The notes: generated by a model from the sequence alone, not told the origin. 64,000 bases of DNA from Roseovarius mucosus (GCF_002080415.1 NZ_CP020474.1:2493501-2557500); one strand, 5' to 3'. Positions 34,135 through 43,261 are shown, counted from the stretch's first letter. Translations and numbers: made by a program.

Positions 34135-34482
34135 ATGATTGCAGTGATATTCGAGGTGATCCCCGGTGAGGGGCAAAAGGAGCCGTATCTGGAGATGGCG
34201 GCCAAGATGCGCCCGCTGGCCGAGGCGATTCCCGGCTTTATCAGCGTCGAGCGGTTTGAGAGCCTGACCCAACCCGGCAAGCTTTTGTCGCTGTCGTTTT
34301 GGGAGGATGAGGCGGCGGTGATCCGGTGGCGACAACTGGCGGAACATCGCGGGGCGCAAAGGGCGGGGCGTCAGGTGATGTTTGACGACTACCGTTTGCG
34401 GGTGGTCAGCGTGATCCGGGATTACGGCATGCATGAGCGGGATGAAGCCCCCGAAGACAGTCGTGCGGCGCATGGCGGCTGA
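34135..34482 (+). CDS. Antibiotic biosynthesis monooxygenase (ABM) family protein
   Basis: A 115-residue ferredoxin-like-fold protein: MIAVIFEVIPGEGQKEPYLEMAAKMRPL, PGFISVERFESLTQPGKLLSLSFWEDEAAVIRWR, then a C-terminal VSVIRDYGMHERDE. This pattern matches ABM-domain monooxygenase or quinol-oxidising proteins. A ribosome-binding GGAGG lies at 34123-34127. The substrate is unknown. It sits between the NIPSNAP and DoxX-like genes, consistent with a detoxification or small-metabolite role. Confidence 0.8.
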   Translation: MIAVIFEVIPGEGQKEPYLEMAAKMRPLAEAIPGFISVERFESLTQPGKLLSLSFWEDEAAVIRWRQLAEHRGAQRAGRQVMFDDYRLRVVSVIRDYGMHERDEAPEDSRAAHGG

Positions 34483-34781
34483 GCTTGGCTGCACGGTGGC
34501 GGATGTTGACGCCAGAGGTCTGGCAGAACGCTGCACGGGGCTGGCGGGATCAGGCGCGCAAGGGCGCTGTGGCTGGGTTTCGGGTAAGGATTACGAGCGC
34601 CAAGGATTTGACTGGCATGACCCGGCTAGGCGCAGGGCGCGGGCGTGATGGTGAGGGGCGCAGGGATGCGGTAGAAAGGGAGCAAGGTGCAGGGGGCTGA
34701 CACAATCTTCGCCAAGCTGTGATTTGTACCCATGCGGTGATGCCGTTAGCCAATGGGTGTTTGGAACGGGGATCGGTGCAT
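34483..34781. other. Spacer without a supported gene
   Basis: This 299-bp stretch is GC-rich. Short open frames on the plus strand (for example from 34485 or 34503 to 34700) lack clear ribosome-binding sites and resemble no family I know. I see no strong terminator. It could carry the promoter of the DoxX-like gene at 34782. Confidence 0.4.
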
Positions 34782-35261
34782 ATGGCATTTCACGAAAAGA
34801 TTACTCTGTCATCGCAGGACAAGATGGATGCTGTGGCGCTGTTGGTGCTGCGGTTGGGATTGGCGTGGTTCATTTTCCTGTGGGCGGCGCATAAGATCAT
34901 CACGCCGGGGCAGTATCAGGATCTTGCGCGCAATTTCGACGGGGTCGAGGTGAGCCTGAGCCAAGTGTACCTTGCGGGGGGCGCGCAGATCGCGCTCTGC
35001 CTGTTGGTGGCGCTGGGGGTGCTGCGGTATTTTTCCTATGGCAGCCTGTTGATCATGCATTTCTTTACCGTGACGCGGCGCTGGGAGGGGTTTTTTGATC
35101 CCTTTGCCGTCAATGAGCGGGGGTTCCCGGTAAACCGCAATCAGGTGATTGATCTGGCGGTTCTGGCGGCGTTGATCGCCTTGGTGCTGCTGATCCGCCG
35201 GGATCATTTTAGCGTGGGCGGCTGGTTGGCCCGGCACGACCGGGCGCGGTGGTGGATGTAG
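34782..35261 (+). CDS. DoxX-like four-helix membrane protein
   Basis: About 159 residues from the ATG at 34782, with GGGGA upstream. Four hydrophobic segments are visible: LLVLRLGLAWFIFLWAAHKI, LAGGAQIALCLLVALGVL, YGSLLIMHFFTV and VIDLAVLAALIALVLLI. The arrangement and the WAAHKIITPGQY stretch resemble the DoxX/DoxD group. It may handle quinones or redox balance in the membrane. It follows ABM and NIPSNAP genes and precedes RidA on the same strand. Confidence 0.68.
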   Translation: MAFHEKITLSSQDKMDAVALLVLRLGLAWFIFLWAAHKIITPGQYQDLARNFDGVEVSLSQVYLAGGAQIALCLLVALGVLRYFSYGSLLIMHFFTVTRRWEGFFDPFAVNERGFPVNRNQVIDLAVLAALIALVLLIRRDHFSVGGWLARHDRARWWM

Positions 35262-35329
35262 AGATTGGCACTGGCGCGGGCGGGATGGGCTGCCTAAAAG
35301 GGGCAGGACCACATCTGAAAGGACATCCC

Positions 35330-35680
35330 ATGAGTGAGATTACCCGTCTTCATACCGGCCCCCGCATGAGCCAAGCGGTTGTGCATAACGGCATCGTCTA
35401 TCTGGCAGGGCAGGTTGGCAAGCCCGGTGACAATGTGACCGAGCAGACCAAAAGCTGTCTGGCGCAGGTCGATGCCTTGTTGGCCGAAACCGGAAGCGAC
35501 AAGACGCGCATTCTGCAAACCATCGTGTGGCTGGCGGATATGAAGGATTTTGCCGAGATGAACGCGGTTTGGGATGCCTGGGTGCCGCAGGGCCACACGC
35601 CCGCGCGCGCGGCGGGTGAGGCGAAGCTTGCGACGCCGGATTATCTGGTCGAATTCATCGTGACGGCGGCGCAGGCGTAA
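35330..35680 (+). CDS. RidA-family reactive intermediate deaminase
   Basis: A 116-residue RidA/YjgF protein. The ATG at 35330 follows AAAGGA. Motifs are YLAGQVGKPGDNVTEQTKSCLAQVDALLAETG, ILQTIVWLADMKDFAEMNAVWDAWV and HTPARAAGEAKLATPDYLVEFIVTA. The arginine in PARAA corresponds to the one needed for imine or enamine hydrolysis in RidA. The protein therefore likely removes reactive enamines formed by PLP enzymes. A hairpin terminator follows at 35793. Confidence 0.88.
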   Translation: MSEITRLHTGPRMSQAVVHNGIVYLAGQVGKPGDNVTEQTKSCLAQVDALLAETGSDKTRILQTIVWLADMKDFAEMNAVWDAWVPQGHTPARAAGEAKLATPDYLVEFIVTAAQA

Positions 35681-35712
35681 GGGCTTGCCCCGTCTTTGCG
35701 TCTTGTGATGCG

Positions 35713-35776
35713 TGTCCCGGGTTTGACTTGGGATCTTTGCTTTGCTGGGCGAGAGGCCCCGGGTCAGGCCCGGGGC
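35713..35776. repeat. Palindromic intergenic repeat pair (CCCGGGTC-type)
   Basis: Two related hairpins lie side by side: GTCCCGGG with CTTGGGAT (35713-35733, imperfect) and GCCCCGGG with CCCGGGGC around TCAGG (35756-35776, perfect). The same kind of element, with the same TCAAG/TCAGG-like loop, occurs at 58718-58738. These look like short dispersed palindromes common in alphaproteobacterial intergenic DNA and may assist transcription end. Confidence 0.5.
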
Positions 35777-35792
35777 GTGAACCACGAATTAG

Positions 35793-35824
35793 AACCCGCC
35801 TTGGAGTGATCCGGGGCGGGTTTT
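35793..35824 (+). terminator. Intrinsic terminator after the RidA gene
   Basis: AACCCGCC (35793-35800) pairs with GGCGGGTT (35815-35822), with a 14-nt loop, followed by a short T tract. It separates the plus-strand RidA gene from the convergent SDR gene, which stops at 35838. Confidence 0.7.
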
Positions 35825-35837
35825 CTGTTTCAAACCC

Positions 35838-36611
35838 TCAGTTGCGCAGGGCGGGCAGGCCGATGCCCGTCGCCTCGAACCCGCCATCGACGGCGATGAT
35901 CTGGCCGGTCACGTAGCTGGCGGCGGGTGAGCAGAGGAAGGTGATGACCGATGCGATTTCATCCTCGCTGCCGTAGCGGTTGAGGGGGATCGCATCGTGG
36001 TAGGCGGCGATGATGTCGGGGGTATGCACGGCCATGGCGAGTTTGGTCGCGACCGGGCCGGGGCAGACGCAATTGGCGCGCACGCCGAATTCGCCCAATT
36101 CCGCCGCCTGTTGCAGGGTCAGGTGTTTGACGGCAGCCTTGGAGGTGCCATAGGCCACGCGCAGGGTCGAGGCACGCAGGCCAGAGATGGAGGCGATGTT
36201 GACGATGGCACCGCGGGCGTCACAGAGCGCCGGGCGCAGTGCTTGGCTCATCAGGAACACACCGTCGAGATTGGTGTCCATCACGGTGCGCCAACGGGCG
36301 AAATCGGTTTCGGCGAGGGGGCCGAAATCGGCCACGCCCGCGTTGTTAACGAGGGCGTCAACCGAGGGGGCGGTGGCGGTGACATGGGCGGCCATCTGCG
36401 CCACCTGATCGGGCTGCGAGACATCGCAGAGCACCGGATCAACGCCCGAGAGCGGGCTTGCCGCCTTTTGCAGGGCTGCGGCGTCGCGGTCGATCATCAC
36501 CACGCGCCAGCCCATGGCCAGAAATTGCCGGGTGGTGGCCAGGCCGATGCCGCGCGCGGCCCCGGTGACGACAGCGGTTTTCGGGGCGGCGGTTTTTGGG
36601 CTGTCGGTCAT
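35838..36611 (-). CDS. Short-chain dehydrogenase/reductase (SDR)
   Basis: A 257-residue classical SDR from the ATG at 36611; a longer frame upstream runs through the ugd stop and is not needed. The NAD(P) motif is VVTGAARGIGLA, then DALVNNAGVADFG, the catalytic serine in IVNIASISGLRA, YGTSKAAVK (Tyr-x3-Lys) and CPGPVATKL. The end YVTGQIIAVDGGFEATG is typical. An aspartate after the first beta strand (VVMIDRDAAAL) favours NAD. It begins 4 bp after the ugd stop, so the two are one transcription unit. The substrate is unknown. Confidence 0.88.
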   Translation of the reverse strand: MTDSPKTAAPKTAVVTGAARGIGLATTRQFLAMGWRVVMIDRDAAALQKAASPLSGVDPVLCDVSQPDQVAQMAAHVTATAPSVDALVNNAGVADFGPLAETDFARWRTVMDTNLDGVFLMSQALRPALCDARGAIVNIASISGLRASTLRVAYGTSKAAVKHLTLQQAAELGEFGVRANCVCPGPVATKLAMAVHTPDIIAAYHDAIPLNRYGSEDEIASVITFLCSPAASYVTGQIIAVDGGFEATGIGLPALRN

Positions 36612-36615
36612 GGGC

Positions 36616-37956
36616 TTAGTCCTGTTGCGGGGTGGCGTCGTGGCGATAGGCGGGGCGGCCGATGCTGTCATAGGCGATGAAGCCGGCGCGTTTGGCATCC
36701 TTGACCGAGTAAATGTTGCGCAGGTCGGCCATGCGGGGGCTGGTCATCTTGCGCGCCAGACGCTTGAGGTCGAGGGCGCGGAATTCGTTCCATTCGGTGA
36801 GTAGGACCAAAAGATCGGCCTTGTTGGCGCATTTATAGGGGTCTTCTTGCCAAGACACGCCGGGCAAGAGCGCCTCGCCCTCGCGCTGGCCTTGTGGGTC
36901 GGTGACGCGGACGCGCGCACCGCCGCCCACAAGGGCGGGAATGATGGTGAGCGCGGGGGCATCGCGCATATCATCGGTATTGGGTTTGAAGGTGACGCCA
37001 AGGATTGCGATGGTCTTGCCGTTGAAAGATCCGTCGCAAAGATCGAGCAGTTTGTCGATCATGCGGCGTTTCATTTCTTCGTTCACGGTGATGACTTTTT
37101 CGGTGATCTGCATGGGCAGGCCGTGATCCTGACCGATGCGGGCCAAGGCGCGGGTGTCCTTGGGAAAGCAGGAGCCGCCATAGCCGGGGCCTGCGTGCAG
37201 GAATTTGTTGCCGATGCGGCCATCGAGGCCGATGCCGTGGCTGACCTGTTTCACATCCGCGCCGGTGCGTTCGCACAGCGCCGCGATTTCGTTGATGAAG
37301 GTGATCTTGGTCGCGAGAAAGGCGTTGGCGGCGTATTTGATCATCTCGGCGGATTCGAGATCGGTGGTGACGATGGGAAAATCACGCAGGTAGAGGGGGC
37401 GGTAGATCGCGGCCATGACATCGGCGGCGCGGTCGGTCTGGACGCCGACGACGACGCGGTCGGGTTTCATGAAATCGTCGATGGCCGCCCCTTCGCGCAG
37501 GAATTCGGGGTTGGAGGCGACATCGAAATCAAGGTTCGGGTTGGCCTTTTTGATCACCTTCTTGACCGCGCGGTTGGTGCCGACGGGGACGGTGGATTTG
37601 GTGACGATCACCACATACTCTGAGGCGGCGCGGGCGATTTCCTCGGCGGCGGCCATGACATAGGTGAGGTCGGCGTGGCCATCGCCGCGCCGGGTTGGGG
37701 TGCCCACGGCGATGAACACGGCCTCGGCCCCGGTGATGGCCTCGGCCAGGTCGGTGGTAAAGCGGAGGCGGCCCGCCTCGACATTCTTGGACATGAGCGC
37801 GTCAAGACCCGGCTCGAAGATCGGCACCTCGCCGCGCAGGAGCATGGCGATCTTGTCGGGGTTTTTATCGACGCAGGTCACGTCATGGCCGAAATCGGAA
37901 AAACATACCCCCGAGACAAGGCCCACGTAGCCCGTTCCGATCATCGCAATTTTCAT
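36616..37956 (-). CDS. ugd: UDP-glucose 6-dehydrogenase
   Basis: A 446-residue enzyme. The ATG at 37956 follows AAAGGG and starts [16 protein letters not shown], the NAD-binding motif. Further motifs are [61 protein letters not shown] [16 protein letters not shown], and the catalytic cysteine segment [16 protein letters not shown]. It oxidises UDP-glucose to UDP-glucuronate, a precursor of surface polysaccharides. The SDR gene follows in the same operon. It is divergent from glmM, so two nucleotide-sugar genes share this promoter region (37957-38088). Confidence 0.94.
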   Translation of the reverse strand: MKIAMIGTGYVGLVSGVCFSDFGHDVTCVDKNPDKIAMLLRGEVPIFEPGLDALMSKNVEAGRLRFTTDLAEAITGAEAVFIAVGTPTRRGDGHADLTYVMAAAEEIARAASEYVVIVTKSTVPVGTNRAVKKVIKKANPNLDFDVASNPEFLREGAAIDDFMKPDRVVVGVQTDRAADVMAAIYRPLYLRDFPIVTTDLESAEMIKYAANAFLATKITFINEIAALCERTGADVKQVSHGIGLDGRIGNKFLHAGPGYGGSCFPKDTRALARIGQDHGLPMQITEKVITVNEEMKRRMIDKLLDLCDGSFNGKTIAILGVTFKPNTDDMRDAPALTIIPALVGGGARVRVTDPQGQREGEALLPGVSWQEDPYKCANKADLLVLLTEWNEFRALDLKRLARKMTSPRMADLRNIYSVKDAKRAGFIAYDSIGRPAYRHDATPQQD

Positions 37957-38088
37957 GTTACATGCCCTTTGACGCAAACCTCTGGATTAGACTGTATTGG
38001 GGGTCGACTCGGGTGTGTCAACGCGCTGTGGTGTCCTGTAGGGGAAAACAGGTATGCCTGTGGCGTTGGGTGGATAAGGAGAGAGACG

Positions 38089-39429
38089 ATGGCGGCAAAG
38101 CTGTTTGGGACGGACGGGGTTCGGGGGCAGGCGAATAGCTGGCCGATGACAGCGGATGTGGCGCTGCGTCTTGGGGCGGCGGCGGGGGGATATTTTCGCC
38201 GCGACAAGCAAGAGCACCGCGTGGTGATCGGCAAGGATACGCGGTTGTCGGGCTATATGATCGAATATGCGCTGACGGCGGGATTCACCTCGACCGGTAT
38301 GAACGTGTTTCTGCTGGGGCCGGTGCCGACGCCGGCGATTGGGTATCTGACCCATAGTTTGCGCGCCGATGTGGGGGTGATGATTTCTGCCAGTCACAAC
38401 CCGGCCTCGGACAATGGGATCAAGCTGTTTGGGCCGGATGGTTACAAGCTGAGCGATGAGGCGGAGGCGGGGATTGCGCGGCTGCTGGATGAGGGCGCGC
38501 GGCTGGCGGCACCGGAGAAGATCGGCCGGGCCAAGCGGATCGAGGATGCGCGCGGGCGCTATGTGGAATATGCCAAGACCACCTTTCCGCATCGCCGGCG
38601 GCTGGAGGGGCTGCGGATCGTGCTCGATTGTGCCAATGGCGCGGCGTATCGCACGGCGCCGGAGGTGCTCTGGGAATTGGGGGCTGAGGTGATCCCGATG
38701 GGGGTGGAGCCGGACGGGTTCAACATCAACCTCGATTGTGGATCGACCAAGCCGCAGGCCGCTGCGCGCCGGGTGCTTGAGACGCGGGCCGATCTGGGGA
38801 TTTGTCTGGATGGCGATGCCGATCGGGTGGTGTTGATCGACGAACAGGGGCGGATCGCGGATGGGGATCAGTTCATGGGGCTGATTGCCACGCGCTGGGC
38901 ACGTGAGGGGCGTCTGGCGGGCAATACTCTGGTGGCGACCGTGATGTCCAATCTGGGGCTGGAGCGGCATCTGGAGGCGCAGGGCATTGCGCTCAAGCGC
39001 ACGGCGGTGGGGGATCGCTATGTGGTCGAAGAGATGCGCGCGGGCGGTCATAACCTTGGTGGAGAGCAGTCAGGCCATATCGTGATGACCGATTATGCCA
39101 CCACTGGTGACGGTTTGATCGGCGCGTTGCAGTTTCTGGCGGCGATGGTCGAGACGGGCGAAAAGGCCAGCAGTCTGGCGCAGGTGTTCGAGCCGGTGCC
39201 GCAGAAGTTGATCAATGTGCGCTTTGCCAAGGGCAAGAACCCGATGGCGACCGATGCGGTGCAAAGCGCCGTGGCGGCGGCGGAGAAGCTGTTGGGGGGC
39301 GATGGGCGGCTCTTGGTGCGGCCCTCGGGGACCGAGCCGATGATCCGGGTGATGGCAGAGGCGCTTAATCCGGGGGTTCTGGATCAGGTGATGGACTCGG
39401 TGGTGGGTGCGGTGCGGCAGGAGAGCTGA
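38089..39429 (+). CDS. glmM: Phosphoglucosamine mutase
   Basis: A 446-residue protein from the ATG at 38089, with AAGGAG at 38076-38081. It begins [16 protein letters not shown]. The phosphoserine loop is [14 protein letters not shown] with the active serine at residue 102. The metal loop is [13 protein letters not shown], the sugar loop GGEQSGHIV, and the phosphate-binding loop [12 protein letters not shown]. It interconverts glucosamine 6-phosphate and 1-phosphate for UDP-GlcNAc, peptidoglycan and LPS synthesis. It is followed 20 bp later by the structured repeat at 39450. Confidence 0.96.
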   Translation: MAAKLFGTDGVRGQANSWPMTADVALRLGAAAGGYFRRDKQEHRVVIGKDTRLSGYMIEYALTAGFTSTGMNVFLLGPVPTPAIGYLTHSLRADVGVMISASHNPASDNGIKLFGPDGYKLSDEAEAGIARLLDEGARLAAPEKIGRAKRIEDARGRYVEYAKTTFPHRRRLEGLRIVLDCANGAAYRTAPEVLWELGAEVIPMGVEPDGFNINLDCGSTKPQAAARRVLETRADLGICLDGDADRVVLIDEQGRIADGDQFMGLIATRWAREGRLAGNTLVATVMSNLGLERHLEAQGIALKRTAVGDRYVVEEMRAGGHNLGGEQSGHIVMTDYATTGDGLIGALQFLAAMVETGEKASSLAQVFEPVPQKLINVRFAKGKNPMATDAVQSAVAAAEKLLGGDGRLLVRPSGTEPMIRVMAEALNPGVLDQVMDSVVGAVRQES

Positions 39430-39449
39430 GGGGTATCACGAGATGAGCT

Positions 39450-39618
39450 GCGTGGATTGCTGGGCCGGGGACTAGCGACGCAACATCTGTAACTGGCAAT
39501 TTATGCCAGCAAAATCCGTATGGCTTCGAAGTGTCGCGCAACGCCTCAGCATCGCTAGGCCGCGGGACGGCCCAGCGATCCGCGCGGCGGCGCGTGCCGC
39601 GCCTTGTTCCGCGCGGGG
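39450..39618. repeat. Structured dispersed repeat, copy 1
   Basis: The left arm (39450-39466) pairs with 39569-39585 over 17 positions, two of them G-T. CTAGCGA (39472-39478) pairs with TCGCTAG (39552-39558). A small hairpin, CTGGCA with TGCCAG, lies in the central loop (39493-39509). A second hairpin, GGCGCG with CGCGCC around TGC (39589-39603), follows, then CCGCGCGGGG. A related copy is at 45113-45276. The element begins 20 bp after the glmM stop, in a 313-bp gap before rpsA that holds no gene. Confidence 0.75.
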
Positions 39619-39665
39619 ACATTCCGAGGGCTGAATAGAGTTAAAAACCTTTCCCCCCCAAATGC

Positions 39666-39735
39666 AAAACGGCCCCGCCGGATCGGTGGGGCCGCTTCGT
39701 GTCTGGCGCATTGCAACCGGCGCGAGGCCGGTTGC
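39666..39735 (-). terminator. rpsA terminator region with two hairpins
   Basis: Downstream of rpsA on the minus strand come two strong hairpins. The first is GCAACCGGC with GCCGGTTGC (39713-39735). The second is CGGCCCCGCC with GGTGGGGCCG (39670-39694), which runs into a TTTT tract (39666-39669 on the minus strand). The second is the likely intrinsic terminator. Confidence 0.8.
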
Positions 39736-39742
39736 GGTTTGC

Positions 39743-41422
39743 TTAGCGGTCGCCCTTGAGGGCTGCGCCGAGGATGTCGCCGAGCGACGCACCCGAATCG
39801 GAGGAGCCATACTGTTCGACGGCTTCTTTTTCTTCGGCGATTTCGCGGGCCTTGATCGACAGACCCAGACGGCGGGTCTTGGCGTCGACATTGGTGACGC
39901 GCACGTCGAGCTTGTCGCCGACCGAGAAACGCTCGGGGCGCTGATCGGCACGGTCACGGCTGAGGTCGGAGCGGCGGATAAAGGACTTCATGCCCTCGTA
40001 TTCCACTTCGATGCCACCATCCTCGATCGCGGTCACGGCAACGGTGATCACCGAGCCACGCTTGACGCCACCGACGGCCTCGGAGAACTTGTCGCCGCCC
40101 AGAGCCTTGATCGAGAGCGAGATACGCTCTTTCTCGATGTCGACTTCGGATACAACGGCATGAACCATGTCACCCTTTTTGTAGCTCTGGATGGCATCTT
40201 CGCCGCGCTCGTCCCAGCTGAGGTCCGAGAGGTGGACCATGCCGTCGATCTCGCCTTCGAGACCGATGAAGAGACCGAATTCGGTGATGTTCTTGACTTC
40301 GCCCTCGACCTCGGTGCCCTCGGGGTGTGTTTCTGCAAACACTTCCCACGGGTTGCGCATGGTCTGCTTGAGACCGAGCGACACGCGGCGCTTGGCCCCG
40401 TCGATTTCCAGCACCATGACTTCGACTTCTTGCGAGGTCGACACGATCTTGCCGGGGTGGACGTTTTTCTTGGTCCAGGACATTTCCGAAACGTGCACCA
40501 GACCTTCGACGCCCGGCTCCAGCTCAACAAATGCGCCGTAGTCGGTGATGTTGGTCACGCGGCCCGTATGGGTCGATTCCAGCGGGTATTTGGCGGCAAC
40601 CAGATCCCACGGATCTTCTTGGAGTTGCTTCATGCCCAGCGAGATGCGGTGCGTGTCTTTGTTGATCTTGATGACCTGCACCTTGACGGTTTCGCCGATT
40701 GTCAGGATCTCGGAGGGGTGGTTGACGCGACGCCATGCCATGTCGGTGACATGCAAGAGGCCGTCCACACCGCCCAGATCGACGAAGGCGCCGTATTCGG
40801 TGATGTTCTTGACCACACCGTCAACGGTCTGGCCTTCGGTCAGGTTGCCGATCACCTCGGCGCGCTGTTCGGCGCGCGATTCTTCGAGGATGGCACGGCG
40901 CGACACGACGATATTGCCGCGGCGACGGTCCATCTTGAGGATCTGGAACGGCTGCTTGAGACCCATCAGCGGGCCAGCGTCACGCACGGGGCGGACATCG
41001 ACCTGAGAGCCGGGCAGGAAGGCCACGGCACCGCCCAGATCGACGGTGAAGCCACCTTTGACGCGGCCAAAGATGGCCCCATCAACGCGCTCTTCGTCGG
41101 CATAGGCCTTTTCAAGACGGTCCCATGCCTCTTCGCGGCGGGCCATCTCGCGGCTGATCACGGCTTCGCCCTTGGCGTTCTCGGCGGACCGCAGGAACAC
41201 TTCGACCTCATCGCCAACGGAGATGTTGGGGGTCTCGCCGGGATTTGCGAATTCTTTCAGATCAACGCGGCCTTCCATTTTGTAGCCGACGTCGATGATG
41301 GCTTGGCCCGCTTCGATTGCGATGACCTTGCCTTTGACAACAGACCCTTCCTCGGGTGTGTCCATTTCGAAGCTTTCGTTCAAGAGGGCTTCGAATTCCT
41401 CCATAGATGTATGTTGAGCCAT
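39743..41422 (-). CDS. rpsA: 30S ribosomal protein S1
   Basis: A 559-residue protein with six S1 RNA-binding repeats of about 70-85 residues from near residue 25 onward. Recognisable repeat cores include GKVIAIEAGQAIIDVGYKMEGRVDL, VKNITEYGAFVDLGGVDGLLHV, VTNITDYGAFVELEPGVEGLVHVSEMSW and VKNITEFGLFIGLEGEIDGMVHLSDLSW. The first two repeats bind the ribosome; the later ones bind mRNA. The start MAQHTSMEEFEALLNESF is family-typical. Cmk, a frequent neighbour of rpsA in proteobacteria, lies upstream on the same strand, here separated by two small genes. Confidence 0.97.
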   Translation of the reverse strand: MAQHTSMEEFEALLNESFEMDTPEEGSVVKGKVIAIEAGQAIIDVGYKMEGRVDLKEFANPGETPNISVGDEVEVFLRSAENAKGEAVISREMARREEAWDRLEKAYADEERVDGAIFGRVKGGFTVDLGGAVAFLPGSQVDVRPVRDAGPLMGLKQPFQILKMDRRRGNIVVSRRAILEESRAEQRAEVIGNLTEGQTVDGVVKNITEYGAFVDLGGVDGLLHVTDMAWRRVNHPSEILTIGETVKVQVIKINKDTHRISLGMKQLQEDPWDLVAAKYPLESTHTGRVTNITDYGAFVELEPGVEGLVHVSEMSWTKKNVHPGKIVSTSQEVEVMVLEIDGAKRRVSLGLKQTMRNPWEVFAETHPEGTEVEGEVKNITEFGLFIGLEGEIDGMVHLSDLSWDERGEDAIQSYKKGDMVHAVVSEVDIEKERISLSIKALGGDKFSEAVGGVKRGSVITVAVTAIEDGGIEVEYEGMKSFIRRSDLSRDRADQRPERFSVGDKLDVRVTNVDAKTRRLGLSIKAREIAEEKEAVEQYGSSDSGASLGDILGAALKGDR

Positions 41423-41588
41423 GTGGTCTCTGGTTTCCTTTTAACGGTTTTCTGGCCGAGCGGTTGTCTCCGCCGGTCTTTCAGGGTTTCGTTGGTCGGG
41501 CGGGTCACAAAACAAAGAGGGCCGGTGGTTCCGACCCTGCTCGATCTCTTGTGTCCTGTGGCCTTATTCGCCTTTGGTGACAGGCGCG

Positions 41589-41617
41589 CATATACAGGGG
41601 CTTGGCGGGATAATCAA
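41589..41617 (-). promoter_or_regulatory. Candidate rpsA promoter
   Basis: On the minus strand TTGATT (41617-41612) and TATATG (41594-41589) are separated by 17 bp and resemble sigma70 -35 and -10 boxes. Transcription would start near 41582, giving an untranslated leader of about 160 nt before rpsA. Such a leader could take part in S1 autoregulation. The 226-bp gap 41423-41648 holds no gene. Confidence 0.5.
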
Positions 41618-41648
41618 GCCTGTCGGGGGCGGAGGCCGGGGCCGGTCT

Positions 41649-42077
41649 TTATCGGCAGGTTTCACGGCTGAGTTCGCCGTCAGGCATCACGGTGTTGCAC
41701 AGGATCGCCCCGTCAAAGCGGGCGTTGGTGATGTCAGCGTCCTTGAGCCTGGCCCCGGACAGGTCCGCGCCGCGAAAGTCGGCGTCGCGCAGGGAGGCCC
41801 CAACAAAGGTTGCGGCCTTGAGCGAGGCATTGCGCAGGTTGATGCGGTCGGCGCGGGCCTCGTCCAACTGGGCAAGAAAGAGGTCGGTGGTGGAAAAATC
41901 GCTATCCTCGAGCGTGGCCCCGATGAGGTTGGCCCCGACGAAGGCCTGACCGGCAAAAGCCGCCTTTGTCAGATCGCAACCGGGGCAAGAGCCGGTGTCG
42001 CTGAGTTCGGTCGAATCGCTGAAAGTGGGGGTTGCCAATGCCATGAGGCAGGCGGCCAAGGCGAGGGGGCGGGTCAT
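41649..42077 (-). CDS. Exported pentapeptide-repeat protein
   Basis: About 142 residues from the ATG at 42077, with GGAG upstream. A signal peptide (MTRPLALAACLMALATPTFS) is followed by CPGCDLTKAAF and then roughly 16 pentapeptide repeats of the A(D/N)LxX type: GANLIGATLEDSDFSTTDL, ASLRDADFRGADLSGARLKDADI. These form a right-handed beta helix. A Cys pair (CPGC) precedes the helix and another cysteine lies near the end. The function is unknown; export makes gyrase protection unlikely. Confidence 0.82.
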   Translation of the reverse strand: MTRPLALAACLMALATPTFSDSTELSDTGSCPGCDLTKAAFAGQAFVGANLIGATLEDSDFSTTDLFLAQLDEARADRINLRNASLKAATFVGASLRDADFRGADLSGARLKDADITNARFDGAILCNTVMPDGELSRETCR

Positions 42078-42149
42078 CGCATAGGTCTCCGGGGTGGTCC
42101 AGTCACAGGCTGAAAGAACCGGGGGCGGGGTGCCCCCGGTGCTCATAGG

Positions 42150-42539
42150 TTACTGGAGGGTTTCGTTCTGGGCTTGAACGCGCTTGATGATGCGTTGGTT
42201 CAGCGCCTGATCCTGGCTCGCGGCCTGCGCGATTTCGAGATAGCTGTCCATGGTAATGCCGTCCGTTGTCTCGATCACGTCGGTGATCTCGGCATTGGCC
42301 TCTTTAATGATGGCAGTTTGCTGATCCTCGGTTTCGGCGCTCTGGAGGAGGGGGGTGTATTTCTCGCGCACGCTGGCCACTTCGATCAGGGCGCTGGTGA
42401 AGGCGTCAAGCTGGTCCCCGGAATACTCTGCGGCCTCTTGCGCCACCGCACTCTGGGCGGTGAACACGGTCATCGGGGCCGCGGCAAGCGCCAAGGCGAG
42501 GGCGGCGGTGGATGCGGTCAGTGTCTTGTGGAAGGACAT
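42150..42539 (-). CDS. DUF4168 family exported protein
   Basis: A 129-residue protein from the ATG at 42539, with AAAGGAGG upstream. It has a signal peptide ending ...FTAQSAVAQ. The mature helical domain contains YSGDQLDAFTSALIEVASVREKYTPLLQ, EANAEITDVIETTDGITMDSYLEIAQAA and DQALNQRIIKRVQA, which fit DUF4168. The function is unknown. It lies between cmk and the pentapeptide-repeat gene on the same strand. Confidence 0.85.
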   Translation of the reverse strand: MSFHKTLTASTAALALALAAAPMTVFTAQSAVAQEAAEYSGDQLDAFTSALIEVASVREKYTPLLQSAETEDQQTAIIKEANAEITDVIETTDGITMDSYLEIAQAASQDQALNQRIIKRVQAQNETLQ

Positions 42540-42652
42540 GCTGCCTCCTTTCTGGTCTGGTTCAAGTGCAACAGGATGGGCCTGTTGCACACAAACTTAA
42601 GGACCATGGCCGGGCATGCAACCGGATGGGCGGCATCTCGCCGGAAGGGGCC

Positions 42653-43261
42653 TCACCCTTGGGCGGCGGTCACGATGGCGATGGCGCGGGCTGTGGCCTC
42701 TTCGATGGTCATTTCGGAGGTGTCGAGCAGCACCGCGTCTTCGGCGGGTTTGAGGGGGGCGGTGGCGCGAGCGCTGTCGCGGGCGTCGCGGTCGCGCAGG
42801 TCTTGGGCCACCTCTTCGAGGGTCACGTCATGGCCCTTGCCGGTTAGTTCAACGTGGCGGCGGCGGGCGCGCTCGGCATCGGCGGCGGTGACGTAGAGTT
42901 TGACCTCGGCCTCGGGGCAGATGACGGTGCCGATGTCGCGCCCGTCTAGCACGGCCCCGCCTGCACGCCGAGCAAAGGCGCGTTGGAAGTCGAGCAGCGC
43001 TTGGCGCACCTCGGGGATGGCGGCCACACGGCTGGCGGCCTGGCTGACATCCGGGGTGCGCAGATCATCGGCGTCGAGATCCTCGGCGCGCAGGGATTGG
43101 GCGGCCTCGACCGGATCGAGCCCGGTGAGCATCCGCCGCCCGGTGGCGCGGTAGAGCAGCCCAGTGTCCAGATGAGCAAAGCCGAAATGCGCGGCCAAAG
43201 CGCGGCCAATGGTGCCTTTGCCCGCCGCTGCGGGGCCGTCGATTGCGATGGTGAATGCCAT
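42653..43261 (-). CDS. cmk: Cytidylate kinase
   Basis: A 202-residue kinase. The P-loop is [19 protein letters not shown], then LDTGLLYRA (Tyr of the CMP site), [26 protein letters not shown] and [11 protein letters not shown]. The lid has [27 protein letters not shown]. It phosphorylates CMP and dCMP for nucleotide synthesis. It is slightly shorter than E. coli Cmk but complete. Confidence 0.95.
   Translation of the reverse strand: MAFTIAIDGPAAAGKGTIGRALAAHFGFAHLDTGLLYRATGRRMLTGLDPVEAAQSLRAEDLDADDLRTPDVSQAASRVAAIPEVRQALLDFQRAFARRAGGAVLDGRDIGTVICPEAEVKLYVTAADAERARRRHVELTGKGHDVTLEEVAQDLRDRDARDSARATAPLKPAEDAVLLDTSEMTIEEATARAIAIVTAAQG

Noticed and set aside
33917..34138. Possible 73-codon gene overlapping the NIPSNAP stop and the ABM-like start
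   Set aside because: Although overlaps and a G-rich upstream stretch look suggestive, most of the sequence is the 13-bp tandem repeat, whose register does not respect codons, and the protein is low complexity.
34433..34700. Short plus-strand frames after the ABM-like gene
   Set aside because: Two frames overlap each other and the ABM-like 3' end, have no ribosome-binding site and match no family known to me.
36847..37623. Open frame of 258 codons antisense to ugd
   Set aside because: Ugd is unambiguous by motif; the antisense frame shows only shadow composition.
39662..41671. Open frame of 669 codons on the plus strand
   Set aside because: It lies wholly antisense to rpsA and its terminator. 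The repetitive look mirrors the S1 repeats; no ribosome-binding site or family signature is seen.
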